Shown: in pieces, positions 25,345 to 38,153 of the stretch
How positions within the stretch are numbered: the first letter of the stretch is position 1
Layout: every line of letters starts with the position of its first letter
Source: Rhyacophila brunnea
Lineage: Eukaryota; Arthropoda; Insecta; Trichoptera; Rhyacophilidae
DNA length: 64,000 nt
Direction: 5' to 3'
Assembly: GCA_022495005.1 (NCBI GenBank)
Contig: JAGYXB010000557.1
Coordinates: 1,612,001-1,676,000, forward strand
Translations under genes and position numbers: made by a program
Notes under the pieces: generated by a model
The model's input: only the letters and a program-made list of their open reading frames with translations
Told to the model about the DNA's origin: nothing
The model's database searches: none

Positions 25345-28300
25345 TTTTTATTTTTATTGATTTATATGTATATAATATTATATTTATTTTATACCTATCT
25401 ATATAGTGAAAATTTACAAATCTTGTTTATTTGAAAATTCAATAAACTATGAAATCATTTTATAAAAAAAATAATAACAATAATATTCTTGTGTCATTAG
25501 GAAAATAATAATGAAATATTATGGACAACTTTCAATAGTTGTTATATCTAAAAACAGAAGATTTTTTGTATTTTGATATTGTAAATACTGGATACGTCGC
25601 TGTTTACAAAATAGGTAAGGAGTAGTGTCGAATAAATTATTTAAGGGGGAACGATGTTTTTCTGCCTTTTAGGTATATACACTGATATGACGTTTATACT
25701 TCATAATACAATTTTAATATACTGGTAGGTACAGTGTGACAGGTTCTTTTAAATTGAATCGGGGGAACACATGGGTCATCAAGAAGGTTAAAGTAAGTAT
25801 TAGTCAATGTTACGGAGGAAGGGTATTTATCACACAAGAATAGAACCAGTGTTAATGGGTAGAGTTACGGATTGCAATACCGAATTAAAATGTCAATACC
25901 GGTTTTTCGGTATTTCTTAATTAATACCGGTATTCGAAAAAATAGAAGTAGGTGCTTATCAATAAATATAGATATTAAAATCTTTTTAAACTATTATTTT
26001 ATAGCAAAAACCTACATACCTACATTTATTATGTTGACATTTAAAAATATATCATCATAATTGTAAAACTAGTGATTTTTTACAAATAATTTGAATATAT
26101 TGATAATTTTAACTAAAGCCCTCAAAACTTCATCAAGTGCAAGTGAAGTCCCGGCTGCAGGAATAGTATTTACAATCTTGGTTTACTGATGCTAAGTTAG
26201 TGGTTTAAATTATTATACTTATTTATTTCTCAATTAATTAGATCAGAAATGCAGGTACTTTTTTTTCGACCATGTCCGATCCTAATAAGATCACACGGGC
26301 CTCCACAAAGTAGAGGTTTGTATTAACAGATTTTGTTTTTATGAGAAATGGATGTCAGCCACTCGCTCAAACTATTAGGTCCATACTCTGGCTCATAAAC
26401 AAATTGACAACCAATATTATGTGTACTTGTCAGACGCAAGATTCGTGCCTAGGACCCACGACGTTATAGGCCGATGCTTAAGCCGCGCGGCCATCGCGGG
26501 GAGTGGGGGTCGCAGATACTTACGTAAGTATTATTATATTAATATTTCTTATATTAGTAAAAAAAAAACAATATATTATAAATCCTATTCACCTGTATAT
26601 TTTATAACTTGGTAGTTGACACCTGTTTAATTCATATGGTGAGCTTTATCAAGTATGCCTACCAAAAGTTAACGTTAGGGAGTACTTATAATAATATGTA
26701 ATATTAGAGTTAATGGACATTATTATTATAAGGTACTAGGGTATTAATAACGAAAAAGTAACTTGTGTGATTTTCATTAAACAATAACTTTAAAATTCTT
26801 CATTACACGAATAAAGTATGCTCAAAACAGATTAGAATTCCTAAAAATAAATAGAAATGTCTATAGCATAACACAATTTTAAAAATTTATTGCCCTCCTT
26901 CCTATCTATAACGAATTTCCCATTCAACAATAATTATTGTAGCTTGAAAAGTTTATCAGATTAGAAATAACAAACTAACAATGAATCAAAAATAAATTAA
27001 TTTGAAAAGCGAAGTGAGGTTATTTAACCAAAAACATTTGTAACCGTTTTCAGATTATTTTCAATATATTTAGGTACTGTCTTTATAGAAAAAAGTTTTT
27101 TCAACACAGTTATCAGAAAACACTAACACTAAGAAAATATCGTATGTTGCTTGGAATATTACGGTAAATCTTGCTATAATGTTACTTCTAATGTCATAGT
27201 GTTCTTGATATTTAATGTACTAAACATAGTTTTTTCAGACAAATTGTATATTATATTGTATAAAACACTATGAAAAATATTGCTTAGATCTGTGATTTTC
27301 CTGAGCACCTGAAAATAATGTACTTATTTTGCAAAATATATCATTCTGAGTTAAGAGCAACACCGTTAATATTTATTTTGGATTCATTTTGACAAGAAGT
27401 CATTATTTGATTAATATAACATGCAGTTCATTATAAATACGTATTATATTATTTTATTAAAATTATGAATATATGTAAATAAGATTTAGGAATGTTAGAT
27501 TCTTTATTATTAAAAGTATACAGTTTTCAAAAACCTCAAATATCCCGTTAATAATCATTCTTAAAAATGATAAATAATAACCCGGACTGTGAATTTGAAT
27601 CCCGGTCGGACCAAATTTTTGTTTTGATTTCCATAAGACCTACTTAACTAAATATTTATAAATTATGACATATTTTTATACATATAAGTATGTAATAAAT
27701 TAATAATACACTTCCACAAAGAAATATACACATTGAATGAATTACTATAAAAGAGTTTTTTAAGGATTATCATTCAGATGTATATTTCCGAGGTTGTAAT
27801 GGAAAATATGACATCTTCAAATCTTTTATAAATATTCAGTGTTGCACATAAAAATATTGAATTTAAATCTCTTTTATTTATTATAATTAATATCTTTCAT
27901 AGCAGCATTTAGAATAAAATGTCAATTTAATTTGCAAACAGAAACAATGTTATTAAGCAAAAAATGAGATTATTGTTTTTTGAGTGATTCTAAAACTATG
28001 TTACAGATATTTAAGTGAAAAAAAATCTGTGAGTATTAGGCACATTTAATTATTATTTATACGCTTCGTATTATTAAGATTGAGATTCATGATATTGTAA
28101 ATAATATAAAATGTCTGTTGAGGAAATTATTTTACTAAAATATCATAAAAAGTATAAACCTCTCTCTTTTCGCCCTGTTATGGTCCCGTCTCAAAGTCGG
28201 TACGGGGTAAGCAAAGGGTTGCAAGAGTACTCTCGGACCTGTGACATGCCAAAATTGCAATTCCACTTATAGCATCGCTGGAGGGTCAGGAAAGAATCGA

Positions 28301-29900
28301 AAAATTACTCATTTGTTTATACTTAATTATAGATACATATTTTGTAATAACATAAACAAAATAACATAATAGTAAAGTATGAACATATTATTATATAATA
28401 TATATTCATACTAAAACTATCCTTGTTCAGTAGATATGCTTTACACTGCATGAACTTGAAATCGTTTAGAAATATATTATATTCCCGGTAGATGACATTG
28501 GTATCGAATGGTATAATATGATTTAATGGAGCAGATACATATTTATCTTTTTATTTTTAAACATTCACATTGTACAGGATTCAAGAAGTACTTATATTAT
28601 AATGATAGATTCATTGAACATTAAATGAGATTTCATTAAAGTTATAAATTATAATATAAGGATGATTGCTCTCATTTGTTCATTGCCTTGTTCGATAATA
28701 AAATCTTTCTTGATACTTAATAAAAAAATATATTCATATTGTCGGAATACATTATGATTTCCTGTAAATTCGGCGTAGAGGAAGGACAGATTTGTCTGAT
28801 ATTGCGGATACGGTGAAATCACCTTAGAGCGGTGTAGTTGGTGCCATTTAAAAGTAACGATACCAACACCAAAATGAGTCGCTCACACTACCAGAAGAAT
28901 TTTGACACGTTTCTACCTAGCTAACGATTCCATTCATAAAATACTTGCGCAAACGTGCACGAAGATTATAATATATTTCGGAAAAAAAATATTTTACAAA
29001 TTTTAAAAAAGTACCTACGTAAAAATACAGCAAAATATGTTTTAGAGTTAATATAAATTATATAAAGTGGTTATTTCACATTGTCTTATTTCGTTTCAGT
29101 AAAATTATTAGATATTGTTTTCTCGACAAATGATAGGTTAAATTAATAATAACATTAAAAAATATTGTTTTTGAATGGTACCTATATATTTAATATTTTA
29201 TGACATTATCATTGTCAATCTACGGTAAAATTATTTTTTAACGTGTAAACATTTCATTCATAATTTACGAATATGATATTATGATACGGTATGAATTAAA
29301 AAAAAATATATGGTAATTATTTTCTGTGTATTTAAACAGTTACACTAGTTATCTATAAAAAATAGTATCATAATATATCAACGATGTTTCAAAAATAATA
29401 TGACAAAAATATACGTATCAGTTTGCTTAAATCATGCTTGAAAAATACACTTAAAAACTAGTGAATCGCCTCAGGGCGAATGCTCTGCCTACTAGAGGCA
29501 CACAACTGAAAATATGAAGATTACAATTTAATACTTTGGACGCGGAAGACGCACACGGTGCGTAATGACCAGGCGGCCGATCGATGTAATTAACGTGCAT
29601 TTTAAAGGGGGCAATTAAAATCTCATTATTTAATATAATTTAGATTTTGTGTTAATTGTTAAAACTAAACAATACGTATTTAAAAACATTTAAACCACTT
29701 TAATGTTGATAATCATAACCATAAAATTGTGTTATAATATGATGAGATCCTTCAACGAATTTACATTTTATAACGTTTTATAAATTTATGTTTGAATTTT
29801 AAAAATGTGTATTTTTCTTTTTAATGTTTCTAACACTTTAAATTGTAAACATTAAAATAAGTGTGTTACTAAGCAATAGCTTCATTCATTAATTAACCAA
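25345..29900. other. Long intergenic stretch with no gene recognised
   Basis: Between the esterase and the first kinase. Apart from the SINE at 26261 and a B-box-like remnant near 27595 (TTTGAATCCCGG), it is low-complexity AT-rich DNA without coding signal. Confidence 0.55.
26261..26500 (-). mobile_element. tRNA-derived SINE, full-length copy
   Basis: On the minus strand it starts with the tRNA-like head GATGGCCGCGCGGCTTAAGC and a B-box region GGTCCTAGGCACGAATC, then ATGGACCTAATAG, ACAAACCTCTAC and the tail GATCGGACATGGTCG followed by an A-run. The head matches 12086-12152 closely. Confidence 0.7.
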
Positions 29901-29903
29901 TCC

Positions 29904-32578
29904 TTACATTAACCCGAGTCTGACGATAGTGTTCATAAATTCGTTGATTTTAATTTTAAATTCGATTTCATCGTCGTCCCAATAATCAAAAATGGAGTTT
30001 TTCTGTGTTGTATCGTCATAAAACTCATTCAATTTTTCCAACGCAGGTCTACACAACACTCTCAGAGAAACCATCGACGAAAGTAAGCCGTTACAAAAAT
30101 ATTCAATCATATCTTCCTCAAATACTGTTTTCGGATATAAACATCCTATATCTTCGCCCAGTAGTTTAAGAAAATCTCCAAGGGATTTGTAATAAGTGTC
30201 TAAGAATTTCCCGTAGCTTTCTGACAGGACTCGATTTGATGTTGAACAAAATAGTAGGAAATAAATGTCATTGACTGGAGAACAATATTGGAGAAATTGA
30301 AAGTCTATCATAATCATATTAGTTGGTTGCCTGTCCTGAAAATAAAATAAAAACACATTTTAAAAAGTCATAACTGTATAATAACATAACACTTCTAAGG
30401 TAACCTTTCAAACTTGATAAATATAGCATACGTGTTGCTAAATTTCAAAACCCGCTATAACACTTTATTATTTTGAGAAAATCATTAAAAACTTTTTGAA
30501 CTAAAAAGGAGTTTGAATATTACATGTACCTAGTGTTATAGCGAGAATTGATAGACGTATTGATTTTGTTTCATAAATGACAGTCAATCATAGCGGATTT
30601 CGAAAGAGACGATAAAATTTTCGTGTAGAGATTTTTAAAACGAATCCATTGATATATATGTATAAATATCTTAATTATTTAAAAAAATGTGTTATAGCGG
30701 GTTTTGAAATTTAGCGACACAACGACAGTGACACGCGACACTATTGATAATTATACAGATATGTAGTGTTCAGTAGACACCAAGATAAATTCTAGTAGAT
30801 CTTTTTAATAAAAATATTTAACTAATTTTACAGTTATTACTTAGGATCCGGCTATTTGGAGAACTAATAGCTTGGAAATATTCACACTAGGATAGCTAGC
30901 ATCTCAAGTAATAGTAATGTATACCTACCTATCAGCTACCTACCGCAGAAATTTTAAATTATCGAAAGAGAATTTCGGCATTATTTTCATTGTTTGTTAA
31001 ATATATATAGGCGGCTATCGTGGTGCAGTGCGTATGGCGCTGGCCTTCCACCCGAGAGTTCTGGGTTCGATTCCCGGTGAAGACATAATATTAATGTGTT
31101 TTTCTCAAAGCCTTTGTGTTTGTGATTGTTCAAAATTACTAACAACCACATTGTAAGAAAATGCAAGGACATGGTTATTAATAATTCAAAAAAAAAATAT
31201 CTATCGCCCTCCGAAATGTGCAGTATTTGATTATGGATTCATTACTTTTCATGATAACTCTATTTTGATTAAAATATGTAGTAAATGTTATATACTAGTA
31301 GATATTGTTAAGTAAATTTAATTCTCTTTTGAGTTGATTATGTGGGAATTTCTACCAATCTGCCACTGCAAGTATCGTAAAAATCTAATAAATTTATCTA
31401 TAGAATAGTTATACATGTGTTTCATAAAATGCTGAATCTAATAGACGAGAATAAAATAAATCAAATAAATTTACTGCTTTAATGCATTTTTTATTATTAC
31501 CATAATTGTTGATTATTAATAATTATTGAAAAAAACTAGTGTAAACAACGTATATATCATATTAATATAATGATGACGCTAAAGACAGATGAAATTTAAT
31601 ATAAGCATGAAATGTGATAGTGAAAATAACATTATTAAACCTATCGTGTTATATTATTGTCATTATTGACCTCAATAATAAGTCTGATTAGGATAAATAC
31701 AATGAATACATCTTTCTACACTTTACTTACCTAATAAAATTTGAAATACTCTTACATAACAATAAAATACATCACACATAACAATATTATGATCAGGTTA
31801 TTGCGATACTATGAAAACTATTTACCTTGTTATATTTAAACATTCCATTTCTGTAATTAAAATCTCCGTGACAAATAATATGGTGTTGAGATTTGTTATG
31901 AAAATTTCTGTTCATTGCTTTATCAATGAAATATTTTCTCTTTTCAGTCATAATTTTCTTAATATTTTCATCGTCGATTAAAAAGGTAGATCGTTCCCAT
32001 ACTTGATCAATTATCTCCAAGAATCTCTCACTCATAAACGGACTGTTTTTAAAGTAATCCGAAAATTTCTCAAAATCCTTTGGGAATTTTTGTTTTAACG
32101 CAAAGAAAAGCGCGTGGTATTTGGCCAGTTCTTTCACCATCAAACTCACATGAGATTCATCTAAATTCTTGAGGTTATCCACCAGAGATTCATACCCTTT
32201 ATCGCGCAAGTCTTCCAAGATTAAGCATTCCTCTGATGCATACAAGCACTTTATGATGGGATATTTTAATTCGTCCGTTAGTTTTATCTGTAGGGTTTCA
32301 AATAAGGGTAAAACTTCACTATAAAACCGCGACTCGCTGATAAATTTTTCTTCAATCTTCAGACGTTGATTTCTCTCTACAGAATCCGTGTGTATTTTAA
32401 CAAACATATTTTGAACAGTTTTCATACCATCTTTAATTCCTTCCACTTGAATTCGCTGTGAACATCCGCAATACCCTTCCAAAAGTATTCCCTTTGAAGC
32501 ACTAATATTAAACTCAGAATATCCATTATCATTTAAATATTTTGTAACAATCTGTTGTATTTTTTTGTGTACTGACAT
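29904..32578 (-). CDS. CHK kinase-like / ecdysteroid-kinase-like protein 1 (EcKinase family), two exons
   Basis: Predicted small-molecule kinase of the aminoglycoside-phosphotransferase-like fold; insect relatives phosphorylate ecdysteroids or are linked to detoxification. Exon 1 is 32578-31826 and ends at an AAG|GTAAAT donor. Exon 2 is about 30335-29904 after a TTTTCAG acceptor. The join is phase 0 and gives about 394 residues, normal for the family. Visible motifs: the ATP-binding Lys in FVKIH (Lys61), SESRFY with the helix-C Glu (about 82), LILEDLRDKGY (about 119-129), Brenner motif HGDFNYRN (His237, Asp239, Asn244) and metal-binding IDFQ (Asp262). All key residues are present, so it is probably active. 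The intron contains an inverted-repeat MITE and a SINE. It is the last member of a three-gene minus-strand array. No signal peptide or membrane segment is seen, so cytosolic. Substrate is unknown. Confidence 0.9.
30432..30720. mobile_element. MITE with 32-bp inverted ends in the kinase 1 intron
   Basis: GTGTTGCTAAATTTCAAAAC at the left and GTTTTGAAATTTAGCGACAC at the right belong to 32-bp inverted repeats with one mismatch. A third, imperfect GTTATAGCG motif lies at about 30535. A fragment with the same end (GATTTTGAAATCTAGCGACA) is seen near 60505. It is entirely inside the intron of the first kinase gene. Confidence 0.7.
31011..31085 (+). mobile_element. tRNA-Gly-like SINE head in the kinase 1 intron
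   Basis: GGCTATCGTGGTGCAGTGCG (A-box region) and CTGGGTTCGATTCCCGG (B box with paired T-stem) lie about 35 bases apart. CTTCCACCC falls at the anticodon position and reads UCC, as in tRNA-Gly. Acceptor ends do not pair well, so it is SINE-derived rather than a working tRNA. Confidence 0.6.
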
Positions 32579-32840
32579 ATTTTTAGTTAGAGTAAAACGA
32601 AACCAGCGTACTTGTTGCGACTCTAGTCAATAATAATACTGAATGATGTTTATGTGGTGTTGGCGTTGAGTCAACATTAATACACTTGCGTAGGAATATA
32701 CCTAAACGTTTGGCCTTATTTTACGGTGCTTACAGTGGCAAACAACGTTTTAATAGTGTCGGTATTAATATTATATCACATCAACGCATTCGAAAAATTA
32801 TGTTTCAATGGATAATTGATAATAGGTACTAATATCATTC

Positions 32841-33000
32841 TTATGGTTGGGCCATGTACACAGGATGGACGAGTCTGATAAAGAAACTGACATTCGGAAA
32901 GCCAGAAGGTAAATGATGACCTGGTCGATCTTGTAAAATATGGAGGGATACTGTCGAGTTGGATATAAAGACCTTGGACGTGTCCTAAACTGGAGGAAAG
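32841..33000 (+). pseudogene. RTE-type non-LTR retrotransposon 3' fragment
   Basis: The plus strand reads LWLGHVHRMDESDKETD, then after a frame change GRSCKIWRDTVELDIKTLD. This is the typical C-terminal block of RTE-like reverse transcriptases (W.GHV.RM ... GRP...W.DTV..D...). It is heavily decayed and lies about 260 bp upstream of the kinase 1 start codon, in opposite orientation. Confidence 0.55.
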
Positions 33001-35086
33001 AGGCTTTGGATAAACCTGGATAAATACGGATATTTAGTGGTGTGATTCTAGCCAGAATATGAACATTTGCCATTTATGAGTAAATTTCAAGTAACACGTT
33101 AATATGCAGCAGGTATCGTTCAGTGATGTATCCACCTTTCTCACGTGGCGTGAATGGTTTCATAATAGATAATGACGGAGCAGTTATTCTTAGAACATCA
33201 CGTTCTGGTACCCCAACTACTTCCCACAATATTTTTTTTAATGAAATAAGATTATATCTACTTCTGTACCATAAATGCATTACCATTTATTATCTGCATT
33301 AATCTACTTAGGTACTGAATTACTTACTAAACTTATTATTTTTAGTAAAAACTAAGATAATACTATAAAAAGATCATTATCCTATTTTTCAAACATAGTT
33401 ACTAACAATTTTAATATTTTTTGTATTTGGGAACCCGTTGTCAGCATGGGTGGGGCTCTACTTCTGTGCGCATTTAGAGAACCAATAAATCATGTGATAT
33501 TTTTTTTTGAATTTAGTAGAAAGAAGACGACGAACGACATGCCAAGAACAAGACGATACTTCAGTGAAACGGCAAATAATTTTCAACTATAGGCGCGACA
33601 AAATTTTGGACTCGCTGGCATTCGGAGAGCGAACGTCGAGGTGTGAATACATCGATTTGTTTCGTGATGGCGACGGGGGTATTAATTCTTAAATCGTGTA
33701 AAGATGACTAAAAACGTTACCCATTTACTTGAAAAAGAAAACATGTGGATGAATATATTATTATTGTTACTAATAGGACATACGTTAAAGTTCCCACCAC
33801 CACCCGTCATATATGCACAGCCGTGGATATGCACGGCCGTTTTCTATGACGCTTTAAGAAGAATACACTGCGACCAGGGCTCGAAATGGACCGGAGCTCA
33901 CCGGAGCGCCGTTCCTGCTCGTGAAATTGGTAAAATTATCGCTCCGTCTCGTGGAAAAAATAATTTGACCGTCTGAGCTAGATAGGCCATATAATAGAAG
34001 ATCTAACACACTTATTTTTATGAAATACACATAAAATTTGATAACTATGTCTTCTAACTATGATAACTATGTACTGTTCTTCAGAAAACTGTCGAGGGCT
34101 CCGGTTCTTAAACTTTTCTATTTCGAGCGCTGACTGCAACATATTTAAAGATCTTCTACTAAGTAGAAGTAAAATAAGTAAAACTAAAATAAGTAAAGAA
34201 TCTACTTAATATTGAAAGGCGAGTGATGATCAACCTCCACTGATGTTTATGACGTCAAGTATCTGGGTACAGGCGGAGGACCATCTTTTCTCACACCGAA
34301 GTCAAAGTGCAGGAACAGGCTCGACGCCACACCAGATATTAGAATGCAACTATCAATATTGTGCCTGATATCACGAAGATATGCAATTCAAGGACAGAAA
34401 ATCATTAAAGTCATTACATAAGTGCTATATTTACCTATTCATCCAGTTTTATATTTAAAAATAATTAAGTACTAAAGAAACATTAACATTTTTTTAAATT
34501 TACTAATAGGAATTACCCACCTAAAAAATAAGCTAAGTGTTCCGTTAAAATTTCCGGGTTTGCGAAGTGTTCCATTGCAGAAAAAGTTTGGGAAACCTTG
34601 CCTTAGAGGATCATATGGGCCTCAGCATCTCTGTTGGCTGTGATAAAGTTTAGAGTGAAATAGACAGTTCAGGCTTGTAATTGTTACAATAAGTATTAAT
34701 ATTTCGATACTTTCTTAGTTAGCTGCCGTAAAGGCCGAAAGCAGTCTTGTGTATAGAATAGATGCGCAGGTCTATGTTCTGAATTCATGTATTTATCTGT
34801 TCAATATTATATAGAATATTATGTTAAAGATTGTGCATAACTGGACTTGTCAAGATAATGTAAATGATAGTTTGTCTCGATTCATCCATTACATCTCATA
34901 AAAAAACAATTAACACCGAGATTGCGGTTTTCACGAAAGCCAATTAAGTATGTTAAATAATAATTTATGGGAAAATGAATTATGATAACAATAATAGGTA
35001 GATATTAAATAAATAATAAACGCAGATAACACAATTATTGCAAGAGATTTTATTACAATATTGAATTACCTTGAAATGATGCCTGC
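33001..35086. other. Intergenic, no gene recognised
   Basis: Short ORFs at 33074-33286 (-) and 33507-33692 (+) look slightly protein-like but show no known domain, splice partner or family. Sequence upstream of kinase 1 has no clear TATA box. Confidence 0.45.
33873..33975 (+). repeat. CTCGAAATGGACCGGA repeat, copy 2
   Basis: CAGGGCTCGAAATGGACCGG followed by TCGCTCCGTCTCGTGGAAAAA matches the copy at 11669. The CAGGG start would fit a hAT end, but the other end was not found. Confidence 0.5.
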
Positions 35087-35390
35087 GGGCCTATTCTGTA
35101 CACAAGGCGACTATCGACCGCTAAAGTGATAAATTGATAGTATTTATTAGATATTCGTATTGAGGTATTATAATTGCCACAATAAGTTAGCCGTCTAAAT
35201 AGTCAAACTGTCTATCTCGCTCTGAATTTTATCACATCCAAGAGAGGTGCTGTTAAAATATAGCACCTATTGCAACAATTACAACCAACTTATTGTGATC
35301 GTAACAATAAGTGCTAATGCTTTGATACAAACCTACCCTAAGTTTGATAATATTTATCATTTTAGCGGTTGATAACTATAGAATAAACCC
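35087..35390. mobile_element. MITE with GGTCTATTC-type ends, second copy
   Basis: Starts GGGCCTATTCTGTACACAAG and ends ACTATAGAATAAACCC. It shares the TTAGCCGTCTAA, CTGTCTATCTCGCTCT and CCAAGAGAGG blocks with the copy in the kinase 2 intron, but has a different right half. A loose third right end (TTGTGTATAGAATAGATG) occurs near 34748-34765. Confidence 0.6.
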
Positions 35391-36292
35391 ACTGGAATTA
35401 TAATGACTAGATTTTGTGATTTCTCGTCGTTTCTTGAGATTCGAGAATCGTCGAATTCAACTCGAGACTATTAAATGAAAATACTCTATATTATTTCTAA
35501 TATCAACTGGTCGCTGTTCTTACAAATGACCGCTGTAAGCTATACTGGGAACAGTTAGTAATGGATAACATTGTTAAAACTAATGCGGAAAAGATAGATA
35601 AGAAAGTAGAGTATACTAGTAACTAGCCGATAAAATCGAGAAAATGTGGCATCTCAAAAAAGTAATTATTAGACAACTTGTAACCTCTGCCTTCAGAATA
35701 GTTATATGTTAAACCAAATTGCTTCGGGTGTTGATATATTCCACTTGCGTGAGAGTTAGTTTAGGTGGACGCTATTTTATAAATTCTTAAAATCTCCTTG
35801 GCAAACTCGGTGTATGCACTTATTTGAACTTCTACAGATGTATAATTATTGTATTTTCACTGATTTTGTATGTTTATATTATGTTCTCTTTTTATTTTCA
35901 TTTTTATCGTTTTTATTACTTTTCTTCTTTATAATAATGTTTCATGTCATGTTGTGAACGTCTAAAACTTATAATTTCTAATGTCCACTATATGTTGAAA
36001 AAATAAATTGAATACAGATACTGAAGAAACGGCAGAACTCAAAAAAATGGTTCTCCTGGATACATGTAACATCACACGTAGATTTATGAAAATCATGACA
36101 CAATGGGTACTTAGCAACAACCCGTATTTTCGCTTTGTATAGGTACATAATATCTATAATAAAAATAAATAATTATTAATTTAGATTTTAACAAGTTTAT
36201 TTAAAAATATTAATAATAATTAATTTAGGTTATAATATTAAATGTTGAATTAAAAATACCACATATAAAACCAATATCAATATTATCATCAG

Positions 36293-36560
36293 TCAGGGTC
36301 GATCCACTGATGGATGAAGGCCTCCCTGATCTCCCCCCACTCTTCATTTATCCAGCGGGCTTCAGGGCGTCCCTTTGAAGGTTTAGTGTCCCTTGTGTAC
36401 GACTGTGTGGCGCCATTTGTTCAGCGGTTCTCAAATCGCCGAGCGATATCGCTGAGCGAATTAACTTTGTTATCAATAATTTATTATTTTAGTTAATTTG
36501 CAGTTCCATCAAACTTTTATGATGGCGGATGATACGCCAAAGATCACCGTGATGGTGGAA
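36293..36560. repeat. Probable non-LTR 3'-end fragment
   Basis: GATCCACTGATGGATGAAGGCCTCCC is the kind of sequence common in lepidopteran non-LTR 3' regions. It is followed by GCGGGCTTCAGGGCGTCCC and no open frame. A similar type occurs at 43480-43615 (CATGGCTGAGGATCGTGACC). Confidence 0.35.
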
Positions 36561-37016
36561 AATCTCCGCTAGGGGATGGCACGATAAGAAAAAAAAATCT
36601 AACAAGTTACTTTGGTTAGGTACTTACCTACTTATCTCTGACATCTACATAGGTATGTTAACAATGTTGACAGTGTACATAAATATTCTTATCTTATACA
36701 CATAACAAAGTATTTATTTTTTATCTTGCACAGTGTGAAATATATTAAGATACTCTATTTAAATAATATGATAAACATCAAGCGTCGTGCTATATAATAA
36801 TGCAAAATATTTAATATTACGAGTATCTAAAATTAGCACGTAGCTTTAATGATGTGCCCTTGTACCCTGTAAACATACTTACAATATTTAATTAAGATAT
36901 AATTTGGGATATCTTCGGAAGCTTGATCTGAACAATTTGTAGACTTCGCAGGAAATATGTAAAATAAATGTCATTATCACTTCCTAACTGTTTTATTTTA
37001 GAAATCATGGTCATAT

Positions 37017-37485
37017 TTTTTTGACCATGTCCGATATTGGGGTTACTGCCAAAAGTTGGTAAGTCTCGAAATCATGTTATGGAATAATTATTGCAATTTG
37101 AAGTTTGATATGCTCTCTAAATTCGGGCGTAATGCTAATTTATTTGTGCTTTATGTGCATGTTACATAATATATCGGATGAATTTGTAATATACACATAA
37201 CCAGTTGTTAACTTCTAATACCAAAATTATCAACTTAACAACTTTTGACAGCATCCCTATAGTGCGTCATGGAGCGTGGGCGTCCATAGAACGTTTGTAT
37301 CAAACGATTTTTGTATTTATGAGAAATGAACGTTAACCACTTGATCAACCTATTAGGTCCATACGCTTACTCCAAACACAAATTGAAAATTATAAGTATA
37401 CTTTACAGACCCAGGTATAAAACTTAGGTCACACGATATTATAACCATAAGCCGACGCCTAAGTCGCTCGGCTATTGTGGCCGAT
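37017..37485 (-). mobile_element. tRNA-derived SINE (family with GGACATGGTC tail), split by a MITE
   Basis: Read on the minus strand, a tRNA-like head (GGCCACAATAGCCGAGCGAC near 37480) is followed by the body motif ATGGACCTAATAGG and the tail ATCGGACATGGTC. The same order occurs at 26261-26500 and 51117-51310. Positions 37040-37257 are a later MITE insertion. Confidence 0.6.
37040..37257. mobile_element. MITE with GGGTTACTGCC ends, copy 2, nested in a SINE
   Basis: GGGGTTACTGCCAAAAGTTGG at the left is matched inverted by ACAACTTTTGACAGCATCCC at the right. Sequence on both sides (GACCATGTCCGAT before, GGTCCATAC and a tRNA-like head after) belongs to one SINE, so this element landed inside it. 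Confidence 0.65.
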
Positions 37486-37858
37486 AAATTAAATATATAA
37501 ATCGTGTAAAAGGGTAGTATTGTTGACATATTTTGGTACATTAGCTGCCCTACACATTTATTTTATTAACATTTAATATTCTATAAGCAGTTAAATATCA
37601 TGGATTTTTTTAGATAAAATGTATAGTGCAAAAAGTCTATTAATTAAGATAAATGTGAAATTATTGACAGTTCATTCTTAAAACCGTTTTAATTCCCTAA
37701 GTTATCATGGTCTTAGGAGTAAATCTTTTCAGTAAAAATGAAAAATGTACATTAAACTATGTCACTATTAATTTTAAGATGATACATAATAAGTTTTTGT
37801 TATTACATGGAATTGCACTATTTAAAATCGTTACAAGTAATGAAGTGCTGCCGTGTAA

Positions 37859-38038
37859 GTGCTCAGCCGTAGTGGTTTGGCGGGCGCGGCGCGGCGGCGT
37901 CTTGCAAAACTCAAACGTATAACCGTGTGTATTATGCCCCAAAAAGACACTGTCTACGAACATTTCACACACGGTTATACGTTTGAGTTTCGCAAGACGC
38001 CGCCGCGCCGCGCCCGTCAAACCACTACGGCTGAGCAC
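37859..38038. mobile_element. 180-bp foldback MITE (near-perfect palindrome) flanked by TAA
   Basis: Two arms of about 72 bp, starting GTGCTCAGCCGTAGTGG and ending CCACTACGGCTGAGCAC, are nearly perfect reverse complements around a loop of about 36 bp. The arms are strikingly GC-rich (GGCGCGGCGC type tracts) in AT-rich surroundings. TAA stands on both sides (37856-37858 and 38039-38041), the target-duplication size of PIF/Harbinger elements. It sits 116 bp past the kinase 2 stop codon and could be transcribed in its 3' UTR as a stable hairpin. Confidence 0.85.
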
Positions 38039-38153
38039 TAAACGTCAAATGAATTTAATGTCTCAATGAAAGAAATAATAAGTACTTAGTACTTATATCA
38101 AAATAATAAAATCGTCATTAATATTAAAATCATAACGACAATGCACTAATTAT

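Noticed and set aside
33074..33286. 70-codon minus-strand ORF upstream of kinase 1
   Set aside because: Looks mildly protein-like but no family, splice partner or conserved start was found; left as unassigned sequence.
37757..38041. Two ORFs of 93 and 60 codons with near-identical starts
   Set aside because: Both are produced by the arms of the palindromic MITE, which reads similarly on both strands.
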